From assembly GCF_002835805.1 (NCBI RefSeq), contig NZ_PISE01000008.1, positions 62,001 through 126,000 of the forward strand: a DNA stretch of 64,000 nt, given 5' to 3'. Source of the stretch: Niallia nealsonii. Its GTDB lineage: Bacteria > Bacillota > Bacilli > Bacillales > Cytobacillaceae. Position 1 is the first letter of the stretch; each line of letters starts with the position of its first letter. Of the stretch, positions 8,555 through 19,190 are shown in pieces. The translations under genes and the position numbers were made by a program. The notes under the pieces were generated by a model. That model was not told the origin of the DNA and did no database searches. It worked only from the letters and a program-made list of their open reading frames with translations.

Positions 8555-9490
8555 ATGAAGCAAAGTATTTTAGATGCCATAAAAAAATATGAAAAAATTA
8601 TTATACACAGACATATTCGTCCAGATCCAGATGCTTACGGGTCACAAGGGGGACTAGCAGAAATTATTAAAGCTTCTTTTCCTGAAAAACAAGTGTATAC
8701 AGTTGGAAAAGAAGAAGTTTCTTTGAATTTTTTAAGAAGACTTGATGTTATCGAAGATCAAGAGTATAAAGATGCTTTGGTTATTGTTTGTGATACGGCA
8801 AACCAAGATAGAATTTGCGATAAACGCTACTTTAATGGAGCGATGCTAATTAAAATTGATCACCATCCAAATGACGATGTGTATGGAGATATTGTTTGGG
8901 TAGATACAAATGCAAGCTCAGTCAGTGAAATGATTTATGAATTTTATTTATTTGGAAAAGATCAAGGTCTAAAATTAAGCGATGAAGCAGCAAAACTTAT
9001 TTATGCAGGAATCGTAGGGGATACAGGCAGATTTCTTTATCCTAGTACAACAGAAAAAGCTTTTGAATATGCTGGGGAACTGATTAATTATAATTTCTCT
9101 CGTACAGCTGTTTATGATCAATTGTATGAATTAGAGCCTCATGTTGTTAAATTAAAAGGTTTTGTGCTGCAAAACTTTGTGACAGCAGAATCAAATGTTG
9201 CCTATATGAAATTAACAAAAGAGATTCTTGGCCAATTTGGAGCAACAGCTGCACAAGCATCCATGCTTGTTGGAGAATTGGGCAATGTTAAAGGAATTAA
9301 AGCATGGGTATTCTTTATTGAAGAAGAAGATCAAATCCGTGTGAGACTTCGCTCAAAAGGACCAATCATTAATGTAGTGGCTAAAAAGTATAATGGAGGA
9401 GGACATCCATTAGCTTCAGGTGCAAGCATTACAGATTGGAGTACAGTAGAAGCAATTGTGACCGATTTAGTAAAGGTTTGCCAGCAATAA
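8555..9490 (+). CDS. nrnA: Bifunctional oligoribonuclease / PAP phosphatase NrnA
   Basis: NrnA degrades 2-5 nt RNA oligomers (nanoRNA) and dephosphorylates 3'-phosphoadenosine 5'-phosphate. It is a DHH/DHHA1 phosphoesterase of 311 residues. Manganese-ligand motifs are RPDPDAYGS near residue 23, VCDTAN near 87, DHHPNDD near 110 and DTGRFLYP near 158; the DHHA1 motif GGGHPLASGA is near 281. The ATG is preceded by AGAGGATAGGGG. It follows ytoI in the usual Bacillus order. Confidence 0.96.
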   Translation: MKQSILDAIKKYEKIIIHRHIRPDPDAYGSQGGLAEIIKASFPEKQVYTVGKEEVSLNFLRRLDVIEDQEYKDALVIVCDTANQDRICDKRYFNGAMLIKIDHHPNDDVYGDIVWVDTNASSVSEMIYEFYLFGKDQGLKLSDEAAKLIYAGIVGDTGRFLYPSTTEKAFEYAGELINYNFSRTAVYDQLYELEPHVVKLKGFVLQNFVTAESNVAYMKLTKEILGQFGATAAQASMLVGELGNVKGIKAWVFFIEEEDQIRVRLRSKGPIINVVAKKYNGGGHPLASGASITDWSTVEAIVTDLVKVCQQ

Positions 9491-9528
9491 AGGGATTCGT
9501 TGAATCATTAAATGTAAATGCTGTTCAT

Positions 9529-9578
9529 AAAAAAGCGCCTAATAATGCCCCGAAAAGCATTAATTAGGCGCTTTTTTA
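9529..9578. terminator. Bidirectional terminator between nrnA and ytrI
   Basis: AAAAAGCGCCTAAT-AATGC pairs with GCATT-AATTAGGCGCTTTTTT. It ends nrnA and the convergent ytrHI unit; its arm reaches the last bases of ytrI. Confidence 0.93.
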
Positions 9579-10085
9579 ATCGGCATATGCCACACTGATC
9601 TCAATATATATGGTTGTATAAATAAACAGCTCTGTTACTTTAAATTTATAGCGTTTTCCGTCTGAGACGAACACTTTATTTTCAATGGATTTCCTCAATA
9701 AATCTTTGCTTTTAAATACTAATTCCATATCTTTTGCAATAATACTGCTGAGGTCTTCTTTAATTGTATTTTGCATTTCATGGACACTGACAGAGTTAAT
9801 ATCGTATTTTTTTTGATCTTTATTGTTTATTTTCACTACTAAATCTTGAATCGTTAATTTTTTTTCTGTTTTTTTATTTAAATTTGAAAATTCCTTCTGC
9901 CATATCTCTTTTTCCGCTTTCAATTCATTAATTGTTTCTTTTTGTGTTTTAATTTCTTTGCTGTACCGCTCCTGCGATACCCCAAACATAAATAAAAAGA
10001 TGCACCAAGCAATGACGCCGCCAATTACCATGCCAGCAAAAAAACGTTGAACGGAGGCGCTTCTGTAGAATGGAGGGACGCGCAT
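9576..10085 (-). CDS. ytrI: Sporulation membrane protein YtrI
   Basis: The 169-residue protein has one transmembrane segment near residues 13-35 after the conserved MRVPPFYRSASVQRF start, then a charged coiled-coil (about 40-75) and a small extracytoplasmic domain. In B. subtilis ytrHI is a mother-cell operon needed for efficient sporulation. The ATG directly follows the ytrH stop codon (TAA then ATG), so translation is coupled. Confidence 0.93.
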   Translation of the reverse strand: MRVPPFYRSASVQRFFAGMVIGGVIAWCIFLFMFGVSQERYSKEIKTQKETINELKAEKEIWQKEFSNLNKKTEKKLTIQDLVVKINNKDQKKYDINSVSVHEMQNTIKEDLSSIIAKDMELVFKSKDLLRKSIENKVFVSDGKRYKFKVTELFIYTTIYIEISVAYAD

Positions 10086-10421
10086 TTATATATACTCCTG
10101 TGTAATCCATTTTAGCAAGGTGGCGCCAGTTTGTGCTCCGCCAAATGCTGAAACAATCAATAGTGTTTGTTTAAATAAATCCTTTGTGGCAGCGTCAAGT
10201 AGTCCTTTTTCAAAACTGTAAATTGCGTCAAAGGTGCCGCCAATTGCTGTTACAATGGCCCAAATGCGAATCATATCGGAAATGCGAATAACTTCCGATA
10301 ACATAGGCTTACCTGTAAGAAAAGCTGCTAATCCACCCCCTACCAGTGCTCCTCCTAATATAACGCCAAGTGCAATGAAATAACTTTCAATAAAGGAAGA
10401 AAAAAAGGGCTGTTGATTCAT
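10086..10421 (-). CDS. ytrH: Sporulation membrane protein YtrH
   Basis: The 111-residue hydrophobic protein has three membrane segments with small-residue motifs (GVILGGALVGGGLAAF, AIGGTFDAIYS, AFGGAQTGATLL). It matches YtrH, a SigE-dependent mother-cell protein required for full sporulation. ATG is preceded by GAGG. It is the first gene of the ytrHI unit and has a likely SigE promoter 37 bp upstream. Confidence 0.93.
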   Translation of the reverse strand: MNQQPFFSSFIESYFIALGVILGGALVGGGLAAFLTGKPMLSEVIRISDMIRIWAIVTAIGGTFDAIYSFEKGLLDAATKDLFKQTLLIVSAFGGAQTGATLLKWITQEYI

Positions 10422-10457
10422 CTATTTAACCTCACAATGTAATAATTATTTACTAAC

Positions 10458-10487
10458 ATTTATATGGACAAACAGATATATTTATGA
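10458..10487 (-). promoter_or_regulatory. Probable SigE promoter of ytrHI
   Basis: On the minus strand TCATAAA and CATATAAA are separated by 14 bp, close to the SigE consensus (KMATATT, 14-15 bp, CATACANT). Context fits, because ytrHI belongs to the SigE regulon in B. subtilis. Confidence 0.55.
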
Positions 10488-10943
10488 ACTTTTTCTAGCA
10501 GCTAATAGGAAAAAGAAGAGAGAACAAGGGATGGAAAGAAAAAAACAGGAATATTGATGCTTTTTTCCTTCAATCTGTTGGTCTAAATAGGCCTAAACTA
10601 ATCAGTAATGGAGATAGCTTCCACTAATCAAAAAGACAGAACGTATTTTCCTTTTTTCAAAAGAACTACTATAATAAATAGTATGAACTTATTTTTAGGG
10701 TTATTGTTCTTAGAAAATGCAGAAATTGGATGAAAAAGAGAAGATTTATGGCAGATTGAAAGGAGCATTCCTAGATTTTCTTTAGTTAGAAATAAATCAT
10801 CATTAGTGCAAACACTAAGTTGTGATACATTGGTTTATGTTTATTTGCTTAACTACCTTTATAAACAAATAGGTGAACCTAGATTGACAAGATTAAAGTT
10901 AACGGTGGAATTATATTCAAACATATACATATTAATCTAGCAT
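10488..10943. other. Intergenic region between ytrH and dnaE
   Basis: No open frame or known leader was found. A partly symmetrical stretch at 10599-10632 (AATCAGTAATGGAG then CTTCCACTAATC) recalls the core hairpin of short family A copies. The dnaE promoter was not located with confidence. Confidence 0.4.
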
Positions 10944-11060
10944 TAAATAAAGTGAAACTAACAATCAGGCTTTTTCTGGCAAGTTTCTATCGTCTATAGA
11001 TTTCTCTTTTTCGCTTATCATCCCTTAGGTAAGGCCAAAAGCCTGTTAATGCGTGATAAA
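10944..11060 (+). repeat. Dispersed repeat family A, long copy A2
   Basis: The copy runs from AAATAAAGTGAAAC to GTTAATGCGTGATAAA and ends 24 bp before dnaE. Its complement aligns over its full length with the copies at 28141 and 31069. CAGGCTTTT and AAAAGCCTG form a perfect 9-bp helix, and ATAGATTTCTC corresponds to the conserved internal GAGAAATCTA. Confidence 0.85.
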
Positions 11061-11083
11061 ATATTAAGTAGGGTGGTGATCAA

Positions 11084-14000
11084 ATGTCTTTTGTTCATTT
11101 GCAAGTTTCCAGTGCATTTAGTTTATTATCCAGCCCAGCTTCCATTAAGGAGTTAGTGACAGAAGCAAAAAAAAGAGGCTATCAATCTTTAGCGTTGACT
11201 GACCGCAACGTAATGTACGGGGCTGCATCTTTCTATAAAGAATGCAGAAAACAAGGAATAAAACCAATCATAGGCTTAACCGTGGATGTAATAAGTGAAC
11301 AAAATAGCGAAAAAAGCTATCCATTAGTGCTTCTTGCAAAAAATAAAATCGGGTTTTTGCAGCTTTTGAAGATTTCTAGTGCTGTACAAACAAAAAATTC
11401 AAAAGGAATGCCTGTTAAATGGCTAAAACATTATGCTGACGGTTTATTTGCCATCACTCCTGGCCATGAAGGAGAAATGGAACAGGCACTAGTAGCAAAT
11501 GAATATGATCATGCTGTGAAGACAGTTCGTTTGTTTAAAAGTATTTTTGCCCAAGACCACTTCTTCCTATCGATGCAAAAACATGGTTTAGAGGTTGAAA
11601 AAATATTAAATGAACAAATTAAAAAGCTTGCAGAACAGGAAAAGCTTAAAGTAGTAGCGGCAAACAATGTTCAATATATAAATAAAGAAGACAGTTTTGC
11701 AAGAAGCTGTCTTCTTGCAATAAAAACTGGCATGAAACTAGCTGACATGGAGCAGGACGAATGGAATTCAGAGGAGTTTTATCTAAAAGAAAAAACAGTG
11801 ATGGTGGAAATTTTTGCTGATGAGCCAGAAATAGTAGAAAATACCTGGAAAGTAGCAGAGAGCTGTTTGCTTGAAATGGAGCAGGATGTGACTGGTTTAC
11901 CCAAATACAACGTGCCTGATGGAATTTCCGCTAAACTATTTTTAGAGAAATTATGCAAGCAAGGGTTAGCAGAAAGATATGGAACACCAGATGAGCAAGT
12001 AGTAAAGCGATTAGAGTATGAATTAACTATCATCAATAAGATGAATTATAGCGATTATTTTTTAATTGTATGGGATTTTATGAAATTTGCTCGTGACCAT
12101 AATATTTTAACAGGGCCAGGAAGGGGATCTGCAGCGGGTTCTATTGTTGCTTACTGTTTATATATAACAGATGTTGATCCTATTAAATTTCAGTTGCTTT
12201 TTGAGCGATTTCTTAATCCAGAGAGAATCTCTATGCCTGATATTGATATTGATTTTCCAGATACGAAAAGAGAAATGGTAATAGATTATGTCAAAAATAA
12301 ATATGGAGAACTGCATGTTGCTCAAATTATTACATTTGGAACACTTGCTGCAAAAGCTTCGTTAAGGGATGTAGGCCGTGTTTTTGGATTATCGATGAAA
12401 GAGCTTGAAGCGTTATCCCGGTCTATTCCTTCCAAACTAGGAATTACACTGAAACAAAGTTTAAAAGAATCAAAAGCGCTGCAAAATTTCGTTTCTGAGT
12501 CTGACAGAAACAAAAAAATATTTGATACTGCCTGTCAATTAGAGGGACTTCCCCGCCATACGTCTACACATGCAGCAGGAGTTGTTTTAAGTGAACAGCC
12601 TCTTGTTAATGTCATTCCTATTCAATCAGGCAATGAAAGTATCTATTTAACTCAATATAGCATGGAGTATCTAGAAGAATTAGGTTTATTGAAAATGGAT
12701 TTTTTAGGACTTCGGAATTTAACATTAATTGAATCGATACTAGATCTTATCTACCGGGCAACAAAGAAAAAAATAATGATTAAAGATATTCCTCTTAATG
12801 ATGACGCCGTTTTTCAGCTATTAAGCAGTGGAGAAACGACAGGCATATTTCAATTAGAATCAGATGGCATGCGCAATGTGTTAAAGCAATTGCAGCCGAC
12901 AGAATTTGAAGATATTGTGGCGGTAAATGCGCTGTATCGGCCAGGTCCAATGGAGAATATTCCATTATATATTAAAAGAAAGCATGGAAAAGAACAGGTA
13001 GATTATTATCATCATGATTTACAAGATATATTAGAAAGCACTTATGGCGTTATTGTCTATCAGGAGCAAATTATTCAAATTGCTGCTAAAATGGCTGGTT
13101 TTTCACTCGGTGAAGCAGATATTTTAAGACGTGCAGTCAGCAAAAAACAAAAAACAGTCTTGAATCAGCAAAGAGAATATTTTGTAAAAGGAGCAAAAGA
13201 AAAAGGATATCAAGAAGAAACAGCCAATAATATATACGAGTTGATTGTCCGCTTTGCTGATTATGGCTTTAATAGAAGTCATGCTGTTGCATATAGCATG
13301 ATTGCCTATCAGCTTGCCTATCTGAAGGCTAAGTTTCCCCTTTTTTTTATGGCATCATTGTTGACAACCGCAATAGGGAACGAGAAAAAGATATTACAGT
13401 ATATCCAGGAATTAAAACAAATGAATATACGCATTGTCCCGCCTTCTATTAATAAAAGCGGCTATTCTTTTTACGTGGAAGGAGAATTCATTCTATTTAG
13501 CCTTTCTGCTATTAAAGGAATCGGCAATACCGTATTAAAAGAAATTGTAAGGGCGCGCAAACAAAAGAAATTTGAGGACTTGTTTGATTTTTGTCTACGT
13601 GTCTCATCAAAAATTGTTAATAGAAAAGCAATAGAAGCACTTATTCATGCGGGAAGCTTGGATGAATTTGGCGAAGATCGAGCTATACTGCTTGCAACCA
13701 TTGATATTGCCATTCAGCATGCTCAGTTAGTACATCCAGATGAACTAGATCAGGAAGATTTATTCGGAGAAGATGATTTCCTGTTCAAACCGAAATATGC
13801 AGATGCAGAAAAAATGTCAACGGAAGAAAAACTATTGCATGAAAAAGAAACGTTAGGCTTATATTTATCAGACCATCCAGTTTCTGTCTATCAGGATTGT
13901 TTTTTACCTTTAAACACGTGTCTGCTGGCTAATATGGAAGCAGGAGTAAAGCGGCGAGGTGCTGTTTATCTTTCAGACATTAATGGAATACGGACAAAAA

Positions 14001-14446
14001 AGGGAGAGGCGATGGCTTTTCTTGCTATAAGTGACCAAAGTGGAGAGATGAATGCAGTAGTTTTTCCTCTTGTGTATAAACGTATCCAATCGTTCTTAAA
14101 AAAGGGAGAAATATTAATAATAGATGGAAAAGTGGAAGAACGGAATGGCAGTAAACAATTTAATGTGCAAAATGCTGTCCCAATAAAGGAAGCTGTCCAA
14201 TCACTTTCCGTAAACATGCATAAATTGTACATAAAGATTCTAAAAGACAAGGATAATTTGGCTGTAAAAAAAGAGCTGCTGCAAATTATAAAGCAATATC
14301 CTGGGAGTACACCTGTTATTATTCATTATGTGGAGCTAGACAAAACCATTCCCCTTCAGAAGGAATGGAATATTTCGGCCAGCTCAGCATGTTTAGAAAA
14401 AATACAGATGCTTTTAGGGGATAGCAATGTTATCTTGTCAGATTAA
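11084..14446 (+). CDS. dnaE: DNA polymerase III subunit alpha, DnaE type
   Basis: DnaE extends RNA primers before handing over to PolC during lagging-strand synthesis in low-GC Gram-positives. The 1120-residue protein has an N-terminal PHP domain (FVHLQVSSAFSLLSSPAS), the palm with GPGRGSAAGS near residue 345 and the catalytic MPDIDIDFPD near 385, a helix-hairpin-helix region (LSAIKGIGNT near 810) and an OB fold near 960-1040. Length agrees with B. subtilis DnaE. ATG is preceded by GGGTGGTGA. No malic enzyme gene follows, unlike in B. subtilis. Confidence 0.97.
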   Translation: MSFVHLQVSSAFSLLSSPASIKELVTEAKKRGYQSLALTDRNVMYGAASFYKECRKQGIKPIIGLTVDVISEQNSEKSYPLVLLAKNKIGFLQLLKISSAVQTKNSKGMPVKWLKHYADGLFAITPGHEGEMEQALVANEYDHAVKTVRLFKSIFAQDHFFLSMQKHGLEVEKILNEQIKKLAEQEKLKVVAANNVQYINKEDSFARSCLLAIKTGMKLADMEQDEWNSEEFYLKEKTVMVEIFADEPEIVENTWKVAESCLLEMEQDVTGLPKYNVPDGISAKLFLEKLCKQGLAERYGTPDEQVVKRLEYELTIINKMNYSDYFLIVWDFMKFARDHNILTGPGRGSAAGSIVAYCLYITDVDPIKFQLLFERFLNPERISMPDIDIDFPDTKREMVIDYVKNKYGELHVAQIITFGTLAAKASLRDVGRVFGLSMKELEALSRSIPSKLGITLKQSLKESKALQNFVSESDRNKKIFDTACQLEGLPRHTSTHAAGVVLSEQPLVNVIPIQSGNESIYLTQYSMEYLEELGLLKMDFLGLRNLTLIESILDLIYRATKKKIMIKDIPLNDDAVFQLLSSGETTGIFQLESDGMRNVLKQLQPTEFEDIVAVNALYRPGPMENIPLYIKRKHGKEQVDYYHHDLQDILESTYGVIVYQEQIIQIAAKMAGFSLGEADILRRAVSKKQKTVLNQQREYFVKGAKEKGYQEETANNIYELIVRFADYGFNRSHAVAYSMIAYQLAYLKAKFPLFFMASLLTTAIGNEKKILQYIQELKQMNIRIVPPSINKSGYSFYVEGEFILFSLSAIKGIGNTVLKEIVRARKQKKFEDLFDFCLRVSSKIVNRKAIEALIHAGSLDEFGEDRAILLATIDIAIQHAQLVHPDELDQEDLFGEDDFLFKPKYADAEKMSTEEKLLHEKETLGLYLSDHPVSVYQDCFLPLNTCLLANMEAGVKRRGAVYLSDINGIRTKKGEAMAFLAISDQSGEMNAVVFPLVYKRIQSFLKKGEILIIDGKVEERNGSKQFNVQNAVPIKEAVQSLSVNMHKLYIKILKDKDNLAVKKELLQIIKQYPGSTPVIIHYVELDKTIPLQKEWNISASSACLEKIQMLLGDSNVILSD

Positions 14447-14450
14447 CTTT

Positions 14451-14478
14451 ACAACTTTAAAAAGTTGTATTATTGTTT
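14451..14478 (+). terminator. Weak terminator after dnaE
   Basis: ACAACTTT and AAAGTTGT form a short A+T-rich stem followed by ATTATTGTTT. Confidence 0.4.
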
Positions 14479-14692
14479 AATAAGTCTAATGGTCTGACCA
14501 CTATTAAAAATCACTATATATAAAAATAAGGGAAAATAAGATTATTTATATTCAGGCTAATTTAATGAATATATTGGCTGAAAAGATTTTGGTTTAAGCC
14601 AAAAATCAACAGTATTGTTCTTGAATAAAGCCTATATGAAAGATAAGGAAGTGTGTAAGAAAAATTCACAAAAAAGTGAGTGATGGAATAAG

Positions 14693-15316
14693 GTGAATCA
14701 GCCTTCTGCAACAAGTGGTTCTAAATATGTAGAAATCGTGAATTATTTACGAGAAATGATTGAGCGGGATGGCTTGAGACCAGGAGATAAACTGCCTTCT
14801 GAACGGTCCTTATCTGAAAGTCTGCATGCTGGAAGATCATCTGTTAGAGAGGCTTTAAGAGCATTGGAGCTTTTAGGGCTGATCGAGACGAGAAAAGGGG
14901 AAGGTACATTTTTGCGTGATTTCCAAGGACATCAGCTTGTTCAGTTAATAAGCACATTTATTTTACAAGATGATAAGGCAAAATTGGATGTCCTTGAAAC
15001 AAAAAGACATATACAGCTAAACTGTTTGATGATTGCCAAAAATAAGATGAATGCAGATCAGTTAAATCATTTAATAGAATGGGCAGCAAATAATAAAGTA
15101 AAAGAAAGTGATTTTTTTTATCAGATTATAAAGATTGCCGATAATTATTTGATGTTTCGAATGTGGACAATCCTCAATGATTATTATCATGTATTAGGAT
15201 TGCCAGTAACTTATTGGACAACAGAAGAATATATGCTGTTAATAGATGCAATGAAAACAGGAAATGATTTTGAAATAGTCAAAGTGTATGAATTGATAAA
15301 AGAGCAGCATAAATAG
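14693..15316 (+). CDS. GntR-family (FadR-like) transcriptional regulator
   Basis: The 207-residue protein has an N-terminal winged helix (LRPGDKLPSERSLSESL, GRSSVREALRALELLGLIETRKGEGTFL split over residues 27-80) and an alpha-helical C-terminal ligand domain of the FCD/FadR kind. The start is GTG at 14693; no strong ribosome binding site is visible apart from AATAAGGTG. Such a regulator commonly lies upstream of accDA in Bacillus relatives, which suggests control of acetyl-CoA carboxylase or neighbouring carbon metabolism, but its ligand is unknown. The C-terminal domain is short for the FadR family. Confidence 0.85.
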   Translation: MNQPSATSGSKYVEIVNYLREMIERDGLRPGDKLPSERSLSESLHAGRSSVREALRALELLGLIETRKGEGTFLRDFQGHQLVQLISTFILQDDKAKLDVLETKRHIQLNCLMIAKNKMNADQLNHLIEWAANNKVKESDFFYQIIKIADNYLMFRMWTILNDYYHVLGLPVTYWTTEEYMLLIDAMKTGNDFEIVKVYELIKEQHK

Positions 15317-15320
15317 CATG

Positions 15321-15440
15321 TGCTTTTTCTAAAAGTTTGCTGCTTGTTGAAGAAACAAAAAACTTTTAGTATGACTGAGCAGACTAAATGCACGCAAGAC
15401 TACTGCTGGTTAACTAGCAACAATCTATGCGAAAATAGCC
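15321..15440. repeat. Dispersed inverted-repeat family B, degenerate copy B1
   Basis: The left arm TGCTTTTTCTAAAAGTTTGC and right arm GCAACAATCTATGCGAAAAT are complementary and match the arms of the copies at 20961 and 39585. The interior is shorter and diverged. An 80-codon open frame across it is not credible. Confidence 0.6.
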
Positions 15441-15470
15441 TTTCTAATAAAGGTAAAAAACATATCCAAA

Positions 15471-15501
15471 CGTATATCGTATATTTTATTATTTATATAC
15501 G
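15471..15501. promoter_or_regulatory. Candidate operator upstream of accD
   Basis: CGTATAT occurs at 15471-15477 and 15478-15484, with its complement ATATACG at 15495-15501; CGTATG follows at 15515. This dyad and direct repeat are unusual for the local A+T-rich sequence. It might bind the GntR-type regulator encoded just upstream. This is inference only. Confidence 0.3.
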
Positions 15502-15638
15502 GATTAAAAGTCAACGTATGTCGATTAATCTAAAGATGCTTCAATCAAAAGGCTCTGTATAATATAAGCCAAGGAAAAGGAGAATTTTATCAACACTTTT
15601 TCCATTAATTGATTGTAAAAAACGGGGAGGCTTCCACA

Positions 15639-16508
15639 TTGATTAAGGATATTTTTTCGAAAACGAAAAAAAAGAAATATGCAACAATCCCATCAGAAAC
15701 TACAAAAACTGAAGTTCCAGAAGGGATTATGACAAAGTGCGCTAACTGCAAAAAAATTATGTATACAAGAGAACTGCAAAAAAATTTAAAAGTTTGTTTA
15801 AATTGCGGATACCATCTTCCGATGAATAGCAAAGAAAGACTAGCTAGCTTTATAGACGAAAATACTTTTCAAGAATTAAATCAAGAGATGAAAACAGGAA
15901 ATCCGCTGCAATTCCCTGGATATGAAGATAAAATTGCAGGTGACCAAAAAAAGACGCAATTAAATGAAGCGGTTGTAACAGGTACAGGGGATATTAATGG
16001 CATAAAAGTTGTTGTTGCCGTAATGGATTCGACCTTCCGCATGGGAAGTATGGGCTCTGTTGTTGGAGAAAAAATTACGCTAGCCATTGAAAAAGCAGAT
16101 GAACTTTCTTTGCCCTTTATCATTTTTACTGCTTCGGGTGGAGCAAGAATGCAAGAAGGTGTTTTAAGTTTAATGCAGATGGCGAAAACAAGCATTGCAT
16201 TAAAAAAATTCAGCGACAATGGCGGATTATACATTGCCGTTATGACACATCCAACAACGGGAGGGGTTTCTGCTAGTTTTGCTTCCCTTGGAGATTATAA
16301 TTTCGCAGAGCCTGGTGCGCTTATTGGATTTGCTGGAAGACGTATTATTGAGCAAACAATTGGCGAAGATCTTCCAGAAGATTTTCAAACAGCGGAGTTT
16401 TTGTTAAAGCATGGTCAATTAGATGCAGTAATTCCACGATTGGAAATGAAAGAAAAGCTGCACATGATAGTAGAAATGCATCAGTCAGGCGGTGATTTAG
16501 AATGGTAG
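15639..16508 (+). CDS. accD: Acetyl-CoA carboxylase carboxyltransferase subunit beta
   Basis: AccD with AccA transfers the carboxyl group from carboxybiotin to acetyl-CoA, making malonyl-CoA for fatty-acid synthesis. The 289-residue protein has the N-terminal four-cysteine zinc ribbon (CANCKKIM and CLNCGYHLP) and the crotonase fold with [20 protein letters not shown] and the [12 protein letters not shown] oxyanion region. Start taken at TTG 15639 (LIKDIFSK, matching B. subtilis MLKDIF) because GGGGAGG lies 8 bases upstream; the longer frame from 15609 has no such site. It overlaps accA by 7 bases. Confidence 0.96.
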   Translation: MIKDIFSKTKKKKYATIPSETTKTEVPEGIMTKCANCKKIMYTRELQKNLKVCLNCGYHLPMNSKERLASFIDENTFQELNQEMKTGNPLQFPGYEDKIAGDQKKTQLNEAVVTGTGDINGIKVVVAVMDSTFRMGSMGSVVGEKITLAIEKADELSLPFIIFTASGGARMQEGVLSLMQMAKTSIALKKFSDNGGLYIAVMTHPTTGGVSASFASLGDYNFAEPGALIGFAGRRIIEQTIGEDLPEDFQTAEFLLKHGQLDAVIPRLEMKEKLHMIVEMHQSGGDLEW

Positions 16509-17455
16509 GACTTGATTTTGATAAGCCGATTATTGAATTAAAAGATAAGATTAAAGAGCTTAATGAATTTTCCATTAAAGCAAACGTAGATTTATCTGCA
16601 GAAATAGAAAAATTAGAAAGTCGTCTTGCTAAATTGCAAAAAGAAATTTATGACAATATGAAGCCATGGGATAGAGTGCAAATTGCTAGACATCCTAACA
16701 GACCGACAACATTAGATTATATTCCGTATCTGTTCACGGATTTCTTTGAAGTGCATGGAGATCGCACGTTTGGAGATGATGAAGCAATTGTTGGTGGGAT
16801 TGCCAAGTTTAAAGGCCTTCCGGTAACAGTAATTGGCCATCAACGAGGCAAAGATACAAAGGAAAATATCCGCAGAAACTTTGGAATGCCACACCCAGAA
16901 GGCTATCGCAAAGCGCTGAGATTAATGAAGCAGGCCGACAAATTTAAACGGCCAATTATATGTTTTATTGATACAAAAGGAGCTTATCCAGGAAAGGCAG
17001 CGGAAGAACGAGGACAAAGTGAAGCGATCGCCAAAAATTTATTTGAAATGGCAACACTAAAAGTTCCGATTATTTGTATTGTTATCGGAGAAGGTGGAAG
17101 TGGAGGGGCTTTAGCTCTTGGAGTAGGCAACTATATTCATATGCTAGAAAACTCTACTTTCTCTGTTATTTCTCCAGAAGGAGCAGCTTCTATTCTTTGG
17201 AAAGATGCTAATCAAGCAAAACAAGCTGCAGAAAAAATGAAAATAACAGCACCTGATTTAAAAGAGCTGGGCATTATTGATGAAATTATCCCAGAAGTTA
17301 AAGGGGGAGCACATCATAATGTGCAAGAACAGGCAGAAGAGATTGAGCAAATTCTGCTTCAATCTTTAAAAACATTGCGCAATAAATCAGAAGAAGAGCT
17401 TGTTGGGGAGCGTTATATAAAATTCAAAAATATGGGTGCATATTTAAACGTGTAA
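16502..17455 (+). CDS. accA: Acetyl-CoA carboxylase carboxyltransferase subunit alpha
   Basis: This is the partner of AccD in the cytoplasmic carboxyltransferase. The 317-residue protein begins with a helical segment (residues 1-60) followed by the crotonase-fold core with [38 protein letters not shown] and [15 protein letters not shown]. The ATG lies inside the 3' end of accD, so translation is coupled. A strong terminator lies about 80 bp downstream, making accDA a two-gene unit. Confidence 0.97.
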   Translation: MVGLDFDKPIIELKDKIKELNEFSIKANVDLSAEIEKLESRLAKLQKEIYDNMKPWDRVQIARHPNRPTTLDYIPYLFTDFFEVHGDRTFGDDEAIVGGIAKFKGLPVTVIGHQRGKDTKENIRRNFGMPHPEGYRKALRLMKQADKFKRPIICFIDTKGAYPGKAAEERGQSEAIAKNLFEMATLKVPIICIVIGEGGSGGALALGVGNYIHMLENSTFSVISPEGAASILWKDANQAKQAAEKMKITAPDLKELGIIDEIIPEVKGGAHHNVQEQAEEIEQILLQSLKTLRNKSEEELVGERYIKFKNMGAYLNV

Positions 17456-17532
17456 GTTTTTTATTAGAGAATGATTGGAAAACATCCTCTTATTAGTTAG
17501 AAGAGACTATAAAAAACTATCATGTAAACATA

Positions 17533-17572
17533 GGCGAGTTGTTCTTTGGTTAATAAAGAACAGCTCGCTTTT
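17533..17572 (+). terminator. Terminator after accA
   Basis: GGCGAGTTGTTCTTT pairs with AAAGAACAGCTCGCTTTT around a 7-base loop. Confidence 0.9.
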
Positions 17573-19060
<1,488 letters not shown>

Positions 19061-19109
19061 TGATCGTTAGAGTAAAATTTTCTGGACTGCCATTTTGCAA
19101 AAAAATTAA

Positions 19110-19154
19110 GCTGTTTTTAGGTTAATATTGCTAAAAACAGCACATTCTTTTTTT
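19110..19154 (+). terminator. Hairpin and T-run between pfkA and pyk
   Basis: GCTGTTTTTA pairs perfectly with TAAAAACAGC, followed after five bases by a run of T. It may partly terminate pfkA transcripts, letting some continue into pyk. Confidence 0.65.
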
Positions 19155-19190
19155 AGCAATGTTATTTTATAAATTGGAGGATATATATAA

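Noticed and set aside
15320-15562. 80-codon plus-strand open frame between the GntR regulator and accD
   Set aside because: It runs through repeat copy B1, has no ribosome binding site and no protein-like composition.
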